Positions 12,603 to 25,469 of a stretch of DNA of 64,000 bases are shown piece by piece. The notes under the pieces were generated by a model. It did not search any database, had not been told where the DNA came from, and saw nothing but the letters and a program-made list of their open reading frames with translations. Each line of letters begins with the position of its first letter. Position 1 is the stretch's first letter. This stretch comes from Oehlia diaphana. Lineage: Eukaryota > Glomeromycota > Glomeromycetes > Glomerales > Glomeraceae. The DNA is taken from assembly GCA_003833135.1 (NCBI GenBank), contig QZLH01000270.1, positions 25,867 to 89,866 on the forward strand, in the 5' to 3' direction. Position numbers and translations under genes: made by a program.

Positions 12603-13084
12603 TTACAAAAAAAGCGATTGAAATATGGTCTCTAATAATGTATAAATACATTTTTTATTTCCCTTTATATATATATAATATATATATTGTGTATAAATCA
12701 ATTATATAAATAAATTACAAATTTATATACTGTACCCTGTAAAAAAAAAAAAAACCACATAATACCATGAATTTGGATTGGTTTACGATTTCTTCCGATT
12801 TAACCATTAATAATTTTCGTGTAACATGCCAAAATGTCTAATTGAAATTAAGTTGTAAACATTATCTTTACGTTTTTGGTTATATCAGATGTTGATGAAT
12901 TTGTAACTTCATTACGTTAAATAACCATTTATCAAGCATTATCAAACATGGTATTACAACCGAAGATTTTTACGCCTGAGCTCAAAAAGGTATCATCAAA
13001 CTAAATGTAGATACGATTACCCTTATCTTGAGATAGATATAATTTTCTTATAAATTTTGGTTTTCAGAAGGTATTCTTTTAACC

Positions 13085-13117
<33 letters not shown>

Positions 13118-13194
13118 TTATCATTCATTTTCAATTTTTTTATTTTGTTTCATTTTTTTAAAAAAATAATTGTTTCGTAAAAAAAACCATAGCC
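12603..13194. other. Intergenic between the kelch paralogues
   Basis: Probable 3' UTR of copy 1 (AT-rich, with a TATATA palindrome near 12670) and upstream region of copy 2, with long poly-T/poly-A runs at 13085-13165. No gene seen. Confidence 0.5.
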
Positions 13195-14904
13195 ATGTTA
13201 AAGAACACTCTTACTTATTTCGTATTATTATTCAATTTAATTCAATGCTTATTAACTGAAATAAATGGTGTAACACCCATTCCAGCCTTCAAACCAACAC
13301 TTCGACATCTTCATGCCGCTACAGTCATTGACAATAAATTATATATTTTAAGCGGAATGGATGACACTGTTGGTGGGATTGTTGGCGGAACCCAATTTTT
13401 TTATCTCAGCGTATCAGCTCCATTTGATACTAAAATGCCGTATTGGCGTGACCTAACAAGTAAAAATATCGTTCCCCCGCAAATTGGTGTCACAGCAGTC
13501 AAAGGTGGTGCAAATAACAATACGTTAATTTTGTACGGAGGAAGAAATTTGACAAGCATTGAAAGCAAAGCTTTGGTTTATGCGTATGATACCCAGGGTA
13601 ACTCGTGGCATATCCCAACAATTTCTGGAGAAAATCACATTAAGAGGAGAAGTTTAACAGCAGTCGTCGATGATCAGGGAAAAGTATATTTATTTGGTGG
13701 AAAGTTATTGGAATTTGACTCTTTTGTAAATGATATGATTACTTTAGATACAATAAATTTTCGTTGGGGAAAAGGTAGTTCAACAAACGCACCAACATCA
13801 AGAATCAATTATGGTGCAACATTATTACCCAATCAAAACATTATTTATATAGGTAAGACATTACCGCGACGCAGTAACTGAGTGTGTAAACATGTGACCG
13901 TGAGATTTATTTTTTTTTTTTTAATTAAATAGGTGGTGGAAATAGCCTTAATGAAAGTTTACCATTAGATGAGGTAATTATATCATTATTTATTATTTTA
14001 AAATATACATGGTTAACTTGATTAATTTATCTTGATAGGTCTTTATATACGATACTAAAAATAATAATTGGAGCACAAGAGTAAGTTAATAATCATTATC
14101 TTTTATATAAAGACTCATTCACTAATAATATACGAAAATTGATTTTTAATTAAAGAAAACTTCGGGGTTAATACCTTCTAATAGATATGGTTTAACTGCT
14201 GTTCTTGGTATGTATTAAATTAAAGAAAATAAATAGAATTTTCAAATTTCTCAATTATTAATCATTTTATCCTAATAGGATTGGACGGAGAACAAGTAAT
14301 AGTTTATGGAGGGTTAGGAAATAAAAATATTATTATCAGTCCCAAAGAATCACTTTATACTTTAAATATCAACACTTTTGAATGGAGTATTCCAAAAATT
14401 ACTGGAAACATTCCAAGCTGTAGATATATGCATAGAGCAAATGTGATTGGAAATTATATGGTCGCAACTTTTGGTAAATACATTATTGTTGATTTGATTT
14501 TTATAAATGATGATTTGATATTTATAATTTTTATCCTAAATTTAATAGGAGTCGGTTATAACATAACTGAAGGCGATGTTTTATTACTTGATATCAGTGA
14601 TAAAAATGAATTTAAATGGACAACGACCTTTTATCCGCCCCCTCCAACTTCAGCTCCAGCTCCAGCTCCTCCTTCTACACCGTCTAAGAATAAATCGGTA
14701 GTAATTGGTTTAGCTACTGGATTTTCTTTACTTTGTGCATTCACTGTTGGAATGTTCTTCTTGTACAAACGAAATAAGAATAGAAAAGTAAAAGTAAATA
14801 CACTACATATTCCTAACGGTAAACTTGACAATCAATCAGGACAAAAAACGGTTGAAACAACAAATAAGATTGACAATCATGATGAAGAAGTAAAGCAAGT
14901 TTAA
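13195..14904 (+). CDS. Kelch-repeat single-pass membrane protein (copy 2)
   Basis: Six exons join in frame (13195-13852, 13933-13973, 14039-14080, 14156-14207, 14279-14473, 14549-14904), giving 447 aa. Start is ATG 13195, which opens a signal peptide ('FVLLFNLIQCLLTEING'). Kelch blades show 'LYILSG', 'LILYGG', 'VYLFGG', 'IIYIGG' and 'VIVYGG'. A Pro/Ala-rich stalk ('PPPPTSAPAPAPPSTP') precedes the membrane helix ('GLATGFSLLCAFTVGMFF') and a basic tail with 'KLDNQSGQK'. Exon sizes 2-4 and the last exon (356 nt) equal those of copy 1, so the two arose by tandem duplication. Intron 5 happens to be open in frame, so a retained-intron isoform is possible. The stalk is the main difference from copy 1. 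Confidence 0.88.
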
Positions 14905-17900
14905 CCATAATCGTTGAAAAGATTTAAATTAAAACCAAATCTTCTGATTGTTTTATTTTCTTCTTGTATATATATACATATATTATATATCATAATTCAA
15001 AAAAAAAAAAAAATATTTTTCTCTCTTTTTCTGTATATTTCAAGTTTTTGTATATTATCTTATATCTTTTTTTTGTAATTTTTTTTCTTTTTTGTACTTT
15101 TGTTTCTCATGAATAATTCTAAACAAAACTTAACCTCGAACTTATAATATGTTCTACACGTTTTTTTGTAAAATTTGAACATGACTGGTAGCCTGTTTTT
15201 CCATCATCATCATAAAAATTCGCTATACTGGCTAATTTTAAACAATTTTACTTAAATATATTTTGCCGGAATACCAGGGATGACAATCTTGTTAACCATT
15301 GAATTTGAAAGTATATATACGCATGATTTTTGGCTGCGTTAGGCAGTTTTTAAAATATTTTTAGCTTTTTTATCATCTCATAATACACTTTGGGAAATTC
15401 AATTTCGCTATATTTAATTGGCATCAGTGAGTAGTTATCTTTTTTTACTTGTCCATTTCTAATCTTTACTCTATAATTGGCTATTCATTGTAATATGAAA
15501 ATTCCCTATAAACAAAAAGTAGAGAGACGGAAGCTATCTTCTTGCACCAAAAGCAGTGATGGCAAGATAAATAAGACATTGATATTCAGATTCCTGAACT
15601 CTCTTTATCATCTTAGTTAAAGTAAGCATTCCTGAAAGATCAGCTTACCAAAGCAAAAACCCAATTAACAATGGTCTTAAGCAAAATACTATTCAATGAA
15701 TCCTTCATAAATATTTTCAACCTAATTAGATCAATTATATTTTTCTTTTCCATGTTATTCTTACCTTCGCCCGTTGCTTCTTATGTAAAAAGAATATAAA
15801 TACCGTTATTGATGATATTCCTGATCATATCAGATTGTTTAGCTCAAGAAGGATCACTGACAGCAAGCTTTCAGACCTTTGCACTCGTACTGAAAGTGTT
15901 TGACCAATTGTCAGATGTACTGTATATAAGCATTATGAAAGAAAGTGTGCAATATGGGACTTATTAAATTCGCCACCAAAGTTCTTTCGCTAATTTTTTC
16001 CTTCAATGAACGTAACAGAATTGTGTAAGCCCTGCAAAGTAGTTGAGAGAAAAACCCTTACCATAGACAATTAATAAAGATGTTTGAATAAAAAAGAGTA
16101 GAGACAAACTTACAAGTGTTGAAATAGAAACTGCATTCGTTAGAAAAATTCATCTTCTGCTGTTGAATCGAGTGTTTTCGAGAAAGAGTTTATAATTGTT
16201 TTACGGAGTTTGCACAACCGCCATCATCGTCATCAAGAGCAATCTAAAGTAATGATAATCAGCAAAAAGAATATCTGGTATTGTAAAAGATGATAATGTT
16301 AATAAAAGAATAAGAACCTCAATATATCTGATATTCTTGTAGTATTAATTTTATGTCCCTCGTCAATTTCTCTTTTCCAATAAAACTTGATTTAATGTCC
16401 TTTCTCAAATCTTCAAGAGTTCCCTAGAAAATACTTTTATTTACATCTCTGAATAGTTATCCATCTGTAATAAAAGAATATGCGATAAACTCCTAAATTT
16501 TTAAATTTTTCAAAAAAAAAAATCACATTCTATAAATAATGTTAATTACTAAAAAGGTATTTCATTTAAAAGTCCTACTTACAATATTTCGTGATAATTT
16601 TTCATTACTAGCAAGCCAGAATTTTGCGCATGAGCTAACGCTTTGGATCGATATGACTCAAATAATGACGATACATATATATATGTGTGTGTGTTCTTTG
16701 ATTTAAAAAATGAACTATAAAATGGTTATTGTTTTAGAGGAATCATCACACTTGCGATCGACTGTAAGAAAAAATATACTTACTTATCCCCTTGACTAAT
16801 GTATTTGTCAAACCCAATTCTTCTACGTTCATATTTAACTTATATACATATATATAATTATATATATACTCATCCTCATCGCTTTATCATACTCGGACTC
16901 ACTTCCGGTCTTTTTGAGTGCAGGTCGTTTTCTTGGCTTGTAAATATATCAAATTAATATACATATTTGTTTGCACGCAAATATTATCTGTGTTATATTT
17001 ATACTAATCTCTTTGCTATTTTCATAATCACGATCCAGATCAAGTGCTCGCTTTGAATTAGAAGTCACAACACGCGGAGGAGGTTCGATCTGGGGATGAT
17101 TTCTCGTCATTGTAAAAAGCAGATAATATATAAGTCTAATGAAATAACCAAAACTTATAATCATAATCAAAGGAATAAGATACTGTATATTCCATGAAAC
17201 GAGACGTAGTCTAACAACCAGAAAGACGTAGTTCCTAGTTGCAACATGGAAATAGAGGCGTAGTCTATTCCCCGAGGGAAGGCGTAGTTCACTATCACTG
17301 ACCGAGACGTAGTCAGCCAGCTACTCAGGGCTTCTATCTTAGCTAACAATAATAAATATTTATAAAAAAAACACGTACATTAAATTCGTCAAGACATTTT
17401 TGAGCTCGTGCACATTTTTCTTTTGATTCGTTACTTGGAATAATCTTATTAAGTGCTTTCGTATAGTTCCTATGCTCTTGACTCTTGTAAAATCTTTTGC
17501 ACACTGTCGTCTGTATTCCAAGAAAGAAATTAGCGTCCAGGTTGCATGTTCTTCAAAGTATATTGAATTTGGTAATTGTGAAAGTACGTGCTAGTCGTGT
17601 TATTTATAAAGTGTGACAGGTGATCAGAATTTGTATCACTCCTGATTTTAGATAGCATCACATTTTTTTAATTCAAAAAAAAAAGTAAGAATCTAAAATT
17701 TTTTTTACATTTTTAAATCAAAATATGTTATTCAAAGTGTAATTAATAGTCTAATGTGAAAATAGTTGCTTAAATTGATTTTATTTTATTTTCTTATTTT
17801 TTGTGGATGCCTATTTTATTTTGAAAAAAAAAGTCTAAATTCCAATGAGAAAATTGACATCCAAAATTTTCTTTTCTTAGATACAAAAGACCGACAAGGG

Positions 17901-19985
17901 TTGATTTAATTTGTAGAATTGTGTGAAGTTTTCCCATGAAAACTTTTTCTTCACTTGGGGACTCTCAGTGGTGAACGACTTCTGGCCCGTCCAATCTAGG
18001 TGGACACCTCAACATATGGGACCTGTCCAACTCACCGTCGTTTAATACTTTTTATTTATCTTATTTAATTTTTCATAATAAAATAAATTCTTACATAAAT
18101 ATTCTTTTTAAATTTGTTAAAATTCTTTGCTCATAAATATTATTAACCTGGTATTATAATAATCTAATAAATATAATTTTTTGATAACAATAAAATTCTA
18201 AGAATAATATTTTTAAAAAAAGAATAATACTTTGAGTCGTAATTATACAGTATGTTCATTAACGTTAACCGGCATTAGCGCAATGGAGATTTCGCTTTAA
18301 TTGGTTTAAACTAATTCATTATTTAAATTAGATGATTAAAATATAACTAATGTATTCGAAAAACAAATAAAACTTTATGATTGAATCAATTTCGCTTTAC
18401 GTGCCGCTATTAGACTATTATTTAGTTTAATCATCCAATAATAATATTATCAGTTTGACATGCAATTTTTATAGTAAACTCCCGTTACTATCCAATAATT
18501 TTATTATTATGCTAATACATAGTAATATGAGATAACCAACCTAAATAACAATTATGTAAAATCTGCATGAACTTATGAGGATAACTGATAATATTGTATA
18601 ATATTGATATGTATCGATATATAGCAGTGATAAAATGCATGTTCCCCTTAATGAACATTTAATAACGTGATTTTTTATGGTGCCTGATTAGTTCGATGGT
18701 GCCTATTCCCTTAACAGATGTCAATTTAAAAATTATATAATAAAACTATAACGGATAACAAACTTTGTTATAATTATGTATTAATGCTATATTATAATAC
18801 ACAATTCGACAAAGGCCGATTAAATAATTATGAATTCTGATTTTAATTTTAGCCATCGTCAGAATTTGAAAATTTTATAAATATGTAAAGTGTTTTTCCT
18901 CGTAAAATTTCAAAATTTTATTTTCTTAAAGGATTAAAGGATGTCTGCTTTTACGGTTATCATCATTGTATCAATTTGAGCATCAATCAATACCGATTAT
19001 AAAATTGAAGGTTATGCAAGTATCTTGATTTATCTTTAGAAATCAATAACATTATTGCGATCGGAAGATGATACCTAAAAAAAGGAAAAATCAAAATATT
19101 TTAGGAAAAAACCAATAAAAAAAAAAAAATTTGAAAATTGAAATGTAGATATTGATGGTGTACTTAATTATGTGGCAGAGAAGTGATTGAATTTGATCAA
19201 TTCATCTAGAATGATTAATATTCAAATTGATCTAGCTATTAGAAAAAGCAAAATAGCCTGGAGTCATGTTCCTTGTGCTCGTCATTGATTTGAATACTTT
19301 GACCAAATTACTTGAAGAAATTAAAGATAATCATAGCGAAGTTGAAGTTGAAAATAATAATGACATTAATAATAATAATGGAAGTTGATAATAACATGAT
19401 TTTAGAAATGGCAATACTTTAGTATAAAAGAGCTGCATTGCAAAATAAAAATTAATGAACGAATATTGTTTGTATGATAATCTTTATGATTTATCCTCAT
19501 TTTCATGCTTTTTAAATTTATTCAAATAACGTATTTATTTATGTACAATTGCCAAAAAAAAAAAAAAAATTGGAATTTTGAAAAACTGAAAAAGCGTTAT
19601 CAGGTTATCTGGATAAATTAAAAAATTATCCGATATATATAAAATTCTTTATTATGTGTGTAAAACGTAAAACAAGTGGAGATAATATTTTTTCTTTTGG
19701 GTGAGTAACTTTATAAGCGAAATATTATTCTATATACGCGAAAATAATATTTCTTTCGCGTGGAACGAGAAAGACCTTTTTTTTTATTATCAAATTAGTT
19801 GCGCAGCAGTAAATCATAGATTATTTCACATGACATACTAAGGTGACTCGACACCACTATTACTCAGGCTGCGATTATGGCATATTCTTTAATAATGAGA
19901 TGTATAAGAGATTTTACAAAAATGTATACAGGCGTGTAACCCAATGATACAACTTGAATTATATAAAAAGTCTATTACATACCTG
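14905..19985. other. Long AT-rich region without a recognised gene
   Basis: Many short frames on both strands, none with a domain I can name. A reverse-strand frame at 16949-17170 contains 'SNSKRALDLDRDYENSKEIS', which looks coding-like but has no known context. A motif cluster lies at 17185-17325 (separate entry). A possible weak fold-back element spans 18251-18660 (ATGTTCATTAA near both ends in inverse orientation). Confidence 0.45.
17185..17325. repeat. Five spaced copies of a GACGTAGT motif
   Basis: The motif RRRCGTAGTY (GAGACGTAGTC, AAGACGTAGTT, GAGGCGTAGTC, AAGGCGTAGTT, GAGACGTAGTC) occurs five times at spacings of about 25-35 bp. The separating sequence is not repeated. The reverse strand is open across it (17167-17349) and would encode repeated 'DYVS/DYAS/NYAF' peptides. 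Confidence 0.65.
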
Positions 19986-21743
19986 CTAGTATCGACCATT
20001 GTGAAATTTTTCGATATTTCTTTTCTGGTTGATCACTTCCAAACCAGCTATCGGAATACCGTCTCTAATATTTTTCGTGTCACTATATTTCTCAACAGTA
20101 TCATTCTTTTTTTCATCTTCATCCACGTCCACTGCTGCTGTAGATTCTGCGCGGTTGTTAAATTCTCTTAATTCTTTTTTAATCTTATTAATTCCTTTTA
20201 GTAATTCACTTTTTTCGGTTTTATTTGTTTTTTCATTATTATTAATAAGATACTCAGCTTTATACAAATCTTCTTTAAGTTGTTCAATTATTAATTTCTT
20301 TTTCATAGATTTCATAGATTCAATAAGATTATTTATTTCATTTATAATGTTTCCATCGATTTTCACTTGCGATTCTTCTTCAATTTTAATTAATAATTCG
20401 TTTAGTTTATCCAAATGTCCACTAACATCTAATAATTCTTTTGTAGAACCTTCAACTTGAATAAATTTGTTAATTTCATTCAGTTCCACGATGGCATTTG
20501 GATTTGCTAATTTTTCATTAACATTTTTTAATTCCTTCATAAGATCGCTAATTACTGTTAATTCTTCAAATATTTTTATTAATTCTCTTTTAATTTCTAT
20601 TAATACTTTCGTAATTTTTTCTTGACGGTAGACATCATTATTATTTATTATTAATCCTGTTGTACCTCCGTCTTTTTCTGATTCATATACTGGATTGTTG
20701 CCTTCTTTTAAGTCATCTTCAAGTTCTTCTAATAAGTTTTGTAAGTCATGTCTCATAAATTCATTAAGTACAATTTTAAATGCAAAAAATAAATTTATGA
20801 TAAACGAAAATGTCACAAAGAAAAGACTAGAAGGGGAGAAAGAGAGGGAAAGGAAAAAGAATAAATAAGTACTGGAAAAACAAAAAAACTTTTATTCAAT
20901 TTCTTTTTTTTTTTTTTTATTTAGTTTAGATTGGTTTTTTCTTCACTTTGTTGTATAAATATTCAACACTACCCGCATCTATGCTAGTAAAGAGGATTGA
21001 TAACACAAATTTTTCAATAGCGTTGCCACAAGTATAAATTGCAAATGTATTAATCTAAAAATAAAAGAAAGAAAAGGAGAAAAAAAAAAGGTGTACAAAA
21101 ATTTTTTGTCAGGGTTAAATTAATAATTTAATGAGTCTTAATAATAATATTATATATTTACCCGAAAAGCAAGTATTAAAAGTATGATATTTAGTGAAAT
21201 TGACCCAAGTAAGTTGCCCAAAATTTTTTTCTAACCATCTTGCTATTATGTATAAGATTAAAAAACAAAAAAAAATTAGAGATGAAATCCTTCATCCGAA
21301 AAAAAAAAAAAAAAAAATTAAGATTCTTACGTATGATTTGATATCCATATTGACCATCCAAATAATTTGTATATTCTCCAGAACCAATGACAGTGGTAAG
21401 TTTATTCTTTATTAAAATATCTAAATCACTAACGATCAAACTAGAATTTCTTTCAGTTTTATAAATCATAATAGATAAAATGTATTGTTCGGATGAAACT
21501 GAAGTATCAATTTCACGTTATTCGTTCCGGATCAACCGGAATTGCTTTAGCCAATTCTTGTGTTAAATTATCAAAAAATTCTTTTTTTTTAACTTTGTCA
21601 TTTTTAAAACTTTTGAAGTAAGTGGTCCCATCTAAAGTCAATCGAACTTTTCCTCTTACCAGTTGGTATTCAGGTACAAATAATGATTCTACTGGTAATA
21701 CCAATAAAATAATCGATAAAAGAAAAATAAAATATAACCTCAT
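19986..21743 (-). CDS. Signal-peptide, multi-membrane, coiled-coil protein; frame offsets
   Basis: Read from ATG 21743: signal peptide ('FIFLLSIILLVLPVES'), then an outside domain (21743-21519 and, in a shifted frame, 21517-21331, 'REIDTSVSSEQYILSIMIY'). Further exons are 21240-21162 ('GNLLGSISLNIILLILAF', membrane), 21054-20947 ('NTFAIYTCGNAIEKFVLSIL', membrane) and 20826-19986 ('VTFSFIINLFFAFKIVLNE', membrane). The last exon continues as a long charged, coiled-coil-rich tail of about 240 residues ending at TAG 19986-19988. The order matches a large family I recall from Rhizophagus (function unknown). Three joins need a one-base correction: near 21518, at the seven-A run at 21234-21240, and at the exon 4/5 junction. 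Each would be repaired by removing one A on the coding strand. So this is either a young pseudogene or carries assembly errors. Confidence 0.6.
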
Positions 21744-22443
21744 TTTAAAAAAGTTGAATTTAATTTTTAGAGATGAATTCTTTAAAATGGATTATCCCGA
21801 AAACCGAAAATTTTTTTAGGATATATTGACAAATTTTATTGAGCAAGACCTTTTTGGAAATTTGAAAAAGATTATACTTTTTTCGTTTGTGTAACAATGT
21901 TGTTAATATTATTGTTTTTTTTCAACGCGTACCATAGATTTTTCAATCGGGTTTCTGTTCAAAAACTTTTACGCCATTAAACTAAAAAAAATTTTTTTTT
22001 TTTTTTCCTTCTTTTTTATGCAGTGTTTCTTTACTTTCAATTTCCATAAATGACCATTTAATTCAAAAATATTATTAAACAAACTATCGATAAGGTTAGA
22101 AAACGGACAAATGAACATCATTGCATATTTTTTATATAATTTAATAGATGAAGCAATTGTTCGAAGTTATAAAGAATCTAAATTTATTCATCGTGCATCA
22201 TTCATTGCTTGGGCGTTAAAAAAAAAAAGAAAAATAAATTTTTTTTTTTTAATAAAACTAAAAAAGTAAATTAAAATAAAAAAAAAATCAATCTAAATTT
22301 GTTTACATTTGAACAAAATTTGGGATCCGATCCTCTTTAACGTACTTAATATCCTTTTAATATATAATACTGAGCAAAACGAGAACAATTTAAAAACAAA
22401 AAAAAACAATTTTTAATAAATTTTTTTTTTTTCAACAAATTAA
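21744..22443. other. Spacer upstream of the multi-membrane gene
   Basis: AT-rich, with long A and T runs; no gene recognised. The Harbinger element begins right after TAA at 22441-22443. Confidence 0.5.
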
Positions 22444-22456
22444 GAGCGTTCTCAAG
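22444..22456 (+). repeat. Left terminal inverted repeat of the Harbinger element
   Basis: GAGCGTTCTCAAG, preceded by the TAA duplication at 22441-22443. Confidence 0.85.
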
Positions 22457-22618
22457 CACCTCAATTGATAGACTGATGAATGATCTGATTGGTCAAAAAA
22501 GTTTCAAAGAGTTTCTTATTTTGATGATCAACAAGCGAGCTAAAAATCCTCAATGATCTTCAATTGATAGATGATGCTCAATCATTACAATAATTTACTT
22601 TGTTTTTTTATGACAAAA

Positions 22619-23936
22619 ATGAGTTCTCAACAAGCTCTTTTGCAATATAAAAAAATTATTATTTTATTCTTAATGCAAGAAAATTTTAAAAGAAATAATA
22701 GAGACTTTTACACAAATATGAATTATCTTTTAACTTTTACTCAAATTATAGAAAGTACTCTTATTCCATATTTTACTTATCTGAACTCAAAAATTTCCCA
22801 ACAAAAAAGACCTAAAACTGAAGGATTTTGGGTAGATGTTTTCCCATATTTAACAGATGAAGGTCACAATTCTTTTCAAAAATATTTTTGTATTATTTGT
22901 ATTACATTTAACACAATTGTTACATGATTGGAAAGTCACTCTGCCTTTAATTTAAGTGCATCTAATACAACTCCTATGTGGAAGCAAATTGCCATTATAT
23001 TATGGCATTTGGCAAATGGAGTAGGAATAAGAACATTAGAACAAACTTTAAGGATAAGTCAAGGTTCAGTTAGTCATTTTACTGATAGATTTATAGAGAC
23101 TTTGTTGGATTTGGAATGTAACAGAATTGCATAGCCACGAGGGGCAAGATTGGCAACTGTAATACAAGGGTTTGAATGTGAAGAAATACAATCAGGAAAT
23201 CGCAAATTGCCAAATGTTATTAGTGCTATGGATGGAACACATATTCCTATTCATCCACCTTCTAAGAATAGTTTCCGATTTGTAAATCACAAAGGCTATC
23301 ATTCTATTAATCTTCTTGGATTTGTTGATTATCAGAGACGATTTACTTTTATACATGTTGGTGTAGCAGGTTTGTATAAGGGTTAAACAATTAAAAATGC
23401 ATATTTTAATTAAAGTAAGCTTTTATTAATTATAATATTACAAAGGAAGTGTACATGATGCTCATGTATTTGGCTGTACTTTACTTAGCTATGAGATTAA
23501 GCATCATCTAGAAGAATGAGTACCAGAAGGTACTTACATTATTGCTAATTCAGCATATCCACTTCGAACATATTTAATGAAAGCATTTCCAGAGCATGAC
23601 ATATTGGGTCATTGAGAACGGCACTTTAATAAAATCCTTTCATCAATGAGAATGATTGTTAAATAAGCATTTGGAATTTTAAAGGGAAGGTGGAGAATTT
23701 TATTAAATGAACTTTATTGTACAAATTTAGAATGAATAATTAAAATAATTTATGCATGTTGCATTTTACATAACTTCTGTATTGATAATGATAATTTATT
23801 ATTTTCAGAAAATATTAAAGTAATTGATGAAACAGAAGAAAATAATATAGAAAGTGAAATTATGACAGATGATGAAGAAAGAATAGCTGGTATTCATAAA
23901 AGAGATTATTTAGCAGATTACCTTATAAATTTTTAA
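22619..23936 (+). pseudogene. Harbinger DDE transposase, interrupted by stops
   Basis: The frame starting at ATG 22619 (or 22571) is broken by TGA 22925, TAG 23132, TGA 23517, TGA 23613, TAA 23664 and TGA 23733, and crosses a probable intron (about 23371-23444, ending TTACAAAG). The conserved core is clear: 'LPNVISAMDGTHIPIHPPSK' with the first Asp, 'FRFVNHKGYHSINLLGFVD', then after the intron 'GSVHDAHVF' and 'GTYIIANSAYPL' (where the second Asp is Asn), then 'AFGILKGRWRIL' and 'ACCILHNFC'. Upstream 'LANGVGIRTLEQTLRISQGS' is the helix-turn-helix part. These are DDE_Tnp_4 (HARBI1-like) features. Most stops fall where Trp or Gln is expected. Confidence 0.88.
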
Positions 23937-24953
23937 AATTTTAGTAGAAATTGCTTAAAAATATCCATTTGCTCTTTGTGTTGATTTTGCTGAATTTCTG
24001 TAGTATGAATATGTTAACGATCTATTGCTTCAATAATAGTTGCTATTTGTTCTTTAATAAAAGATTGAAATTCTTCAATAACATTTTCTTTTTACCCCAA
24101 TTTTTCTATTCTTTCTTTTTGGAGTAATCTGATTATTAAATGCAAAAAATTAAGTACAAATAGTTTAATAGTTTAAATATAAAATAATATTATACAATAA
24201 GCACCTGTTCTGATCGTTCATCATCATTATAATTATTATTATCATTTTTATTATTTGTGCTGTCATCTTGCATTTTATGTTTAATACCACAAACTGAATC
24301 ACTTGTAATAGATGCCTGAACACTTAGATTATTTCTTAAATATTTATCAATATCATTATAGAATTCTCAGTCATTCTGTATAGGCTCTTCACCAGTACAT
24401 GAAATGGTATCTTTAATATCTCTATATTTTTGAAAAACTGTGTCCTATTTTTATTGAATAGAAACTTTAAAACGTTCTTTTAAAACAGGACTTGCAACAT
24501 TAGAAGATTGTATATTAGAAACAATATTATCACAAATTTGGCCTTTTTCCTTCAGATCTTTAACTTTTTGCAAAGCTTGTTGATGTTCTTCAACCTCTTT
24601 AATAAGTATTTGAATTTCTGCTGCTGTCCATCGATTTGATGGCTTGCTAGTACAATTGGTGTAGGTGGAATTGAAATTAAAGTTGCATAACTAGAAGAAA
24701 TAGCAACAGGATTATTACAATCAATAGAAGAAGATGCCTATAAAAAAGAAATTTATAAAAACCTATATTATATTTAAAAAGAATATGTATTTACTTTTTC
24801 TTGTCATATAACTTCATTTAAAGCCAATATTTGACTTTGCTGTTACAAAAAAAGTTGCAAGTTCGTAAAATCATTTAAAGTGATTACATTAAAAATTGGA
24901 TTTAAAATTTTGGCAACTGGTTGAGGTTTTTTATTGAATTTTTTATTAGACAT
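23933..24953 (-). pseudogene. Harbinger accessory Myb/SANT-like ORF, broken
   Basis: Read leftward from ATG 24953 ('MSNKKFNKKPQPVAKILNPI'). It passes at least two introns and several stops. The DNA-binding core reads 'NRWTAAEIQILIKEVEEHQQ', as in the Myb/SANT-like partner that helps Harbinger transposase bind the element ends. Downstream 'DTVFQKYRDIKDTISC' and 'EFYNDIDKYLRNNLS' follow, with stops just where Trp is likely. The last exon ('ENVIEEFQSFIKEQIATIIE') ends at TAA on the reverse strand at 23933-23935, overlapping the transposase stop. Confidence 0.72.
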
Positions 24954-25127
24954 GTCAAAAACTATAAAATTGGTTATCATAAAAACAAACTGTTGCTTAA
25001 AAAATTTATATTAAACTATAAAAGAGGCATGTTCAAGCTAAATCAAACTTATAATTCTATTGATCTCATCATTGATTGTAATACTTGAACATAATGACAT
25101 CACTATCAGGTCTAATTGAGGAAGATA

Positions 25128-25140
25128 CTTGAGAACAGTC
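25128..25140 (-). repeat. Right terminal inverted repeat of the Harbinger element
   Basis: CTTGAGAACAGTC, followed by TAA at 25141-25143; inverse of the left end. Confidence 0.85.
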
Positions 25141-25469
25141 TAAGTCCTAACAAATGAATTCTATTCTGACAGAAATCGATATTGGTAAATAATATTTGAT
25201 AGTATTAAAATAGAATTTTTCTAACTATCAACGGAGATGATGATCACCGGTGACTAAAATTATGATGATTGACTAGCATTAAAAAATAAAGTAGTAAAAA
25301 AATTGATAATTCTGCCTAATGGTGATAATCACCCCCAATGATTTGAAGTAAAAGAACATTAATAAAATTGATACTAATACTGATAAATTATATTAATAGA
25401 TCAACATAAGTCTATTATTAATTCACATTTACATAACAATAAGCCTATTACTAAGATAACAATATCACC

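Larger units (their letters stand above)
22444..25140. mobile_element. PIF/Harbinger transposon, full-length but decayed
   Basis: The element starts GAGCGTTCTCAAG and ends CTTGAGAACAGTC, which are inverse of each other with two or three mismatches. It is flanked on both sides by TAA (22441-22443 and 25141-25143), the 3-bp target duplication typical of this superfamily. Inside are a DDE transposase on the + strand and a Myb/SANT-like accessory ORF on the - strand, placed tail to tail. Both carry stops, so the copy cannot move on its own. Length 2,697 bp. Confidence 0.9.

Noticed and set aside
18251..18660. Fold-back transposon with ATGTTCATTAA ends
   Set aside because: Only about 11 bp match in inverse orientation and no target duplication is visible; kept only as a remark.
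20029..20460. Forward-strand 143-aa Ser-rich frame
   Set aside because: It is the antisense shadow of the coiled-coil exon on the other strand.
22925..23735. TGA read as Trp (alternative nuclear code) in the Harbinger transposase
   Set aside because: TAG and TAA stops occur in the same copy at Trp and Gln positions, so mutation explains all of them better.
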